Source of the DNA: Niallia taxi | Lineage (GTDB): Bacteria > Bacillota > Bacilli > Bacillales > Cytobacillaceae | DNA length: 64,000 bases | Direction of reading: 5' to 3' | Assembly: GCF_032818155.1 (NCBI RefSeq) | Contig: NZ_CP102590.1 | Span: forward strand, 372,001 to 436,000 | Shown: positions 63,335 to 64,000 of the stretch, one piece after another | How positions within the stretch are numbered: position 1 is the stretch's first letter | Layout: every line of letters starts with the position of its first letter | Translations under genes and position numbers: made by a program | Notes under the pieces: generated by a model | What the model saw: only the letters and a program-made list of their open reading frames with translations | The model's database searches: none | What the model was told of the DNA's origin: nothing

Positions 63335-64000
63335 TTATAACCACTCCTTTTGTTTCTATTCTTTGCTTCGCTTCCCGCTTTTCACCTTCAGAATCAGTGA
63401 GGGTAATCTGTTCATTCCGAACAGTAAAAAGGGTCAAATTCGCAACAGCACCAACCTTTATGCAAGCAAGCTCAGGTTTTTTTAGCCAGTTAGCAGCATT
63501 TGTCGTAACTGCCATGATTACTTCCTCCAGCGAATATCCTAGGGAAAGGAATTTTGTTAGAACATTAGCCAAGCTATATACAGGACCGTTTATCCGATTG
63601 TTTCGATAAATATCTGTACTAATTGTATTTAATCCAATGTTATGACGTTTTGCCGATTGTGCAACCTTAAAGGAAAAGCTTGCTGTACCATGCCCAACAT
63701 CCAAATGCACACCGCGTTCAATGGCATTTTTTAACACTTGGAGCGGTTTTCCTTGTGTATCGAAAAGATTATTTTGTTTCCCATTGAGATAATGTGTAAT
63801 GATATCTCTTTTCTCTAGGAGAGGAATAATTTCATCGATGAATGGTGGACCAGAACCGATGTGGACCATTAACGGCAATGCTGTTTCATTTGAAAGTGAC
63901 CGTGCAATCCTTAAGGGTTCAATCCCATTATCACAAACCACGCTTTTACTAATCCGTGCCTTTAAGCCAACGATTAATTCCTTATAATCGTTTACGGCTT
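63312..64000 (-). CDS. Amidohydrolase/deacetylase-family metallohydrolase (5' end beyond window)
   Basis: At least 229 residues. The gene enters from the window's right edge with no start inside, so it is partial. It is the C-terminal part of an amidohydrolase-superfamily TIM barrel: VGLKARISKSVVCDNG (carboxylatable Lys), LMVHIGSGPP, DIITHYLNG, LDVGHGTASF and NTISTDIY, each with expected metal-ligand positions. Relatives are annotated as deacetylase-like and are encoded with DgaE and DgaF. It might remove an acyl group from an N-acyl amino-sugar acid. Confidence 0.85.
   Translation of the reverse strand, partial: AVNDYKELIVGLKARISKSVVCDNGIEPLRIARSLSNETALPLMVHIGSGPPFIDEIIPLLEKRDIITHYLNGKQNNLFDTQGKPLQVLKNAIERGVHLDVGHGTASFSFKVAQSAKRHNIGLNTISTDIYRNNRINGPVYSLANVLTKFLSLGYSLEEVIMAVTTNAANWLKKPELACIKVGAVANLTLFTVRNEQITLTDSEGEKREAKQRIETKGVVINGEFIKC

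Overview
The window reads as chromosome of a low-GC, endospore-former-type Bacillaceae (Bacillus/Niallia-like; genus not resolvable by eye). Support: strong AGGAGG ribosome sites, many TTG and GTG starts, AT-rich spacers, U-tailed intrinsic terminators, catabolite-response (cre) elements, LicT-type antitermination, SigB-like promoters, and close resemblance of several proteins to Bacillus families (YutJ, DUF6366, DUF3953, a B. megaterium-type alpha-amylase). No rRNA, tRNA, CRISPR array, complete insertion sequence or prophage was seen. About 69 protein genes or gene remnants are described.

Region by region. 0.3-5.8 kb: a VanR/VanS-type two-component system followed by a BceAB-like ABC transporter and a metallophosphoesterase-fold protein whose metal ligands are degenerate. 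6.2-8.5 kb: a complete polar amino-acid ABC importer. 8.5-19.4 kb: small stress and envelope genes, a YutJ NADH dehydrogenase-like flavoprotein, an Mrr-like nuclease, a DHA2 drug exporter, a PAS histidine kinase, and a gene-poor stretch (14.7-16.5 kb) holding a broken immunity-protein-like gene. 19.5-24.4 kb: a beta-glucoside PTS operon (licT-bglP-bglA) with RNA antiterminator targets, plus a YczE-like membrane protein. 24.6-26.7 kb: an EVE-like/HNH protein lacking the usual HNH histidine, and an IS3 transposase fragment.

26.8-38.4 kb is the most distinctive block: two sulfatases without signal peptides, two paralogous GPH symporters, a ROK sugar kinase, a LacI regulator, a two-cysteine formylglycine-generating enzyme, a LysR regulator and a TauE/SafE exporter. 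Four identical 15-bp palindromes (TAGAAGCGCTTCCAC) precede the four transcription units and look like one LacI regulon. The simplest reading is import of a sulfated sugar, desulfation inside the cell by sulfatases that are also activated in the cytoplasm, phosphorylation by the ROK kinase, and regulated disposal of the sulfur oxyanion.

38.9-46.3 kb: small membrane proteins and lipoproteins, a Fur-box-controlled Crp/Fnr regulator facing a double-cupin/methyltransferase operon, an XRE/membrane-protein pair, a SigB-type general stress protein, and a PadR/DUF2812 pair with three evenly spaced operators. 46.5-50.1 kb: a mannose-family PTS with ManO and a long attenuator-like leader. 50.5-54.2 kb: a 2-hydroxyacid dehydrogenase, a lipoprotein and a secreted alpha-amylase with perfect cre sites. 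54.5-58.4 kb: a secreted small protein, a lipoprotein and a two-permease ABC transporter in one operon. 58.5-60.0 kb: tandem secreted lipases. 60.5-64.0 kb: an amino-sugar-acid operon (metallohydrolase, PLP lyase, KDPG aldolase, KDG kinase) running off the window edge.

A 24-bp near-perfect palindrome with arms AGTGTC and GACACT 8 bp apart recurs in long spacers at 26.0, 38.5, 50.3 and 52.4 kb, with a fifth divergent copy at 38.6 kb. I could not assign it to a known element.
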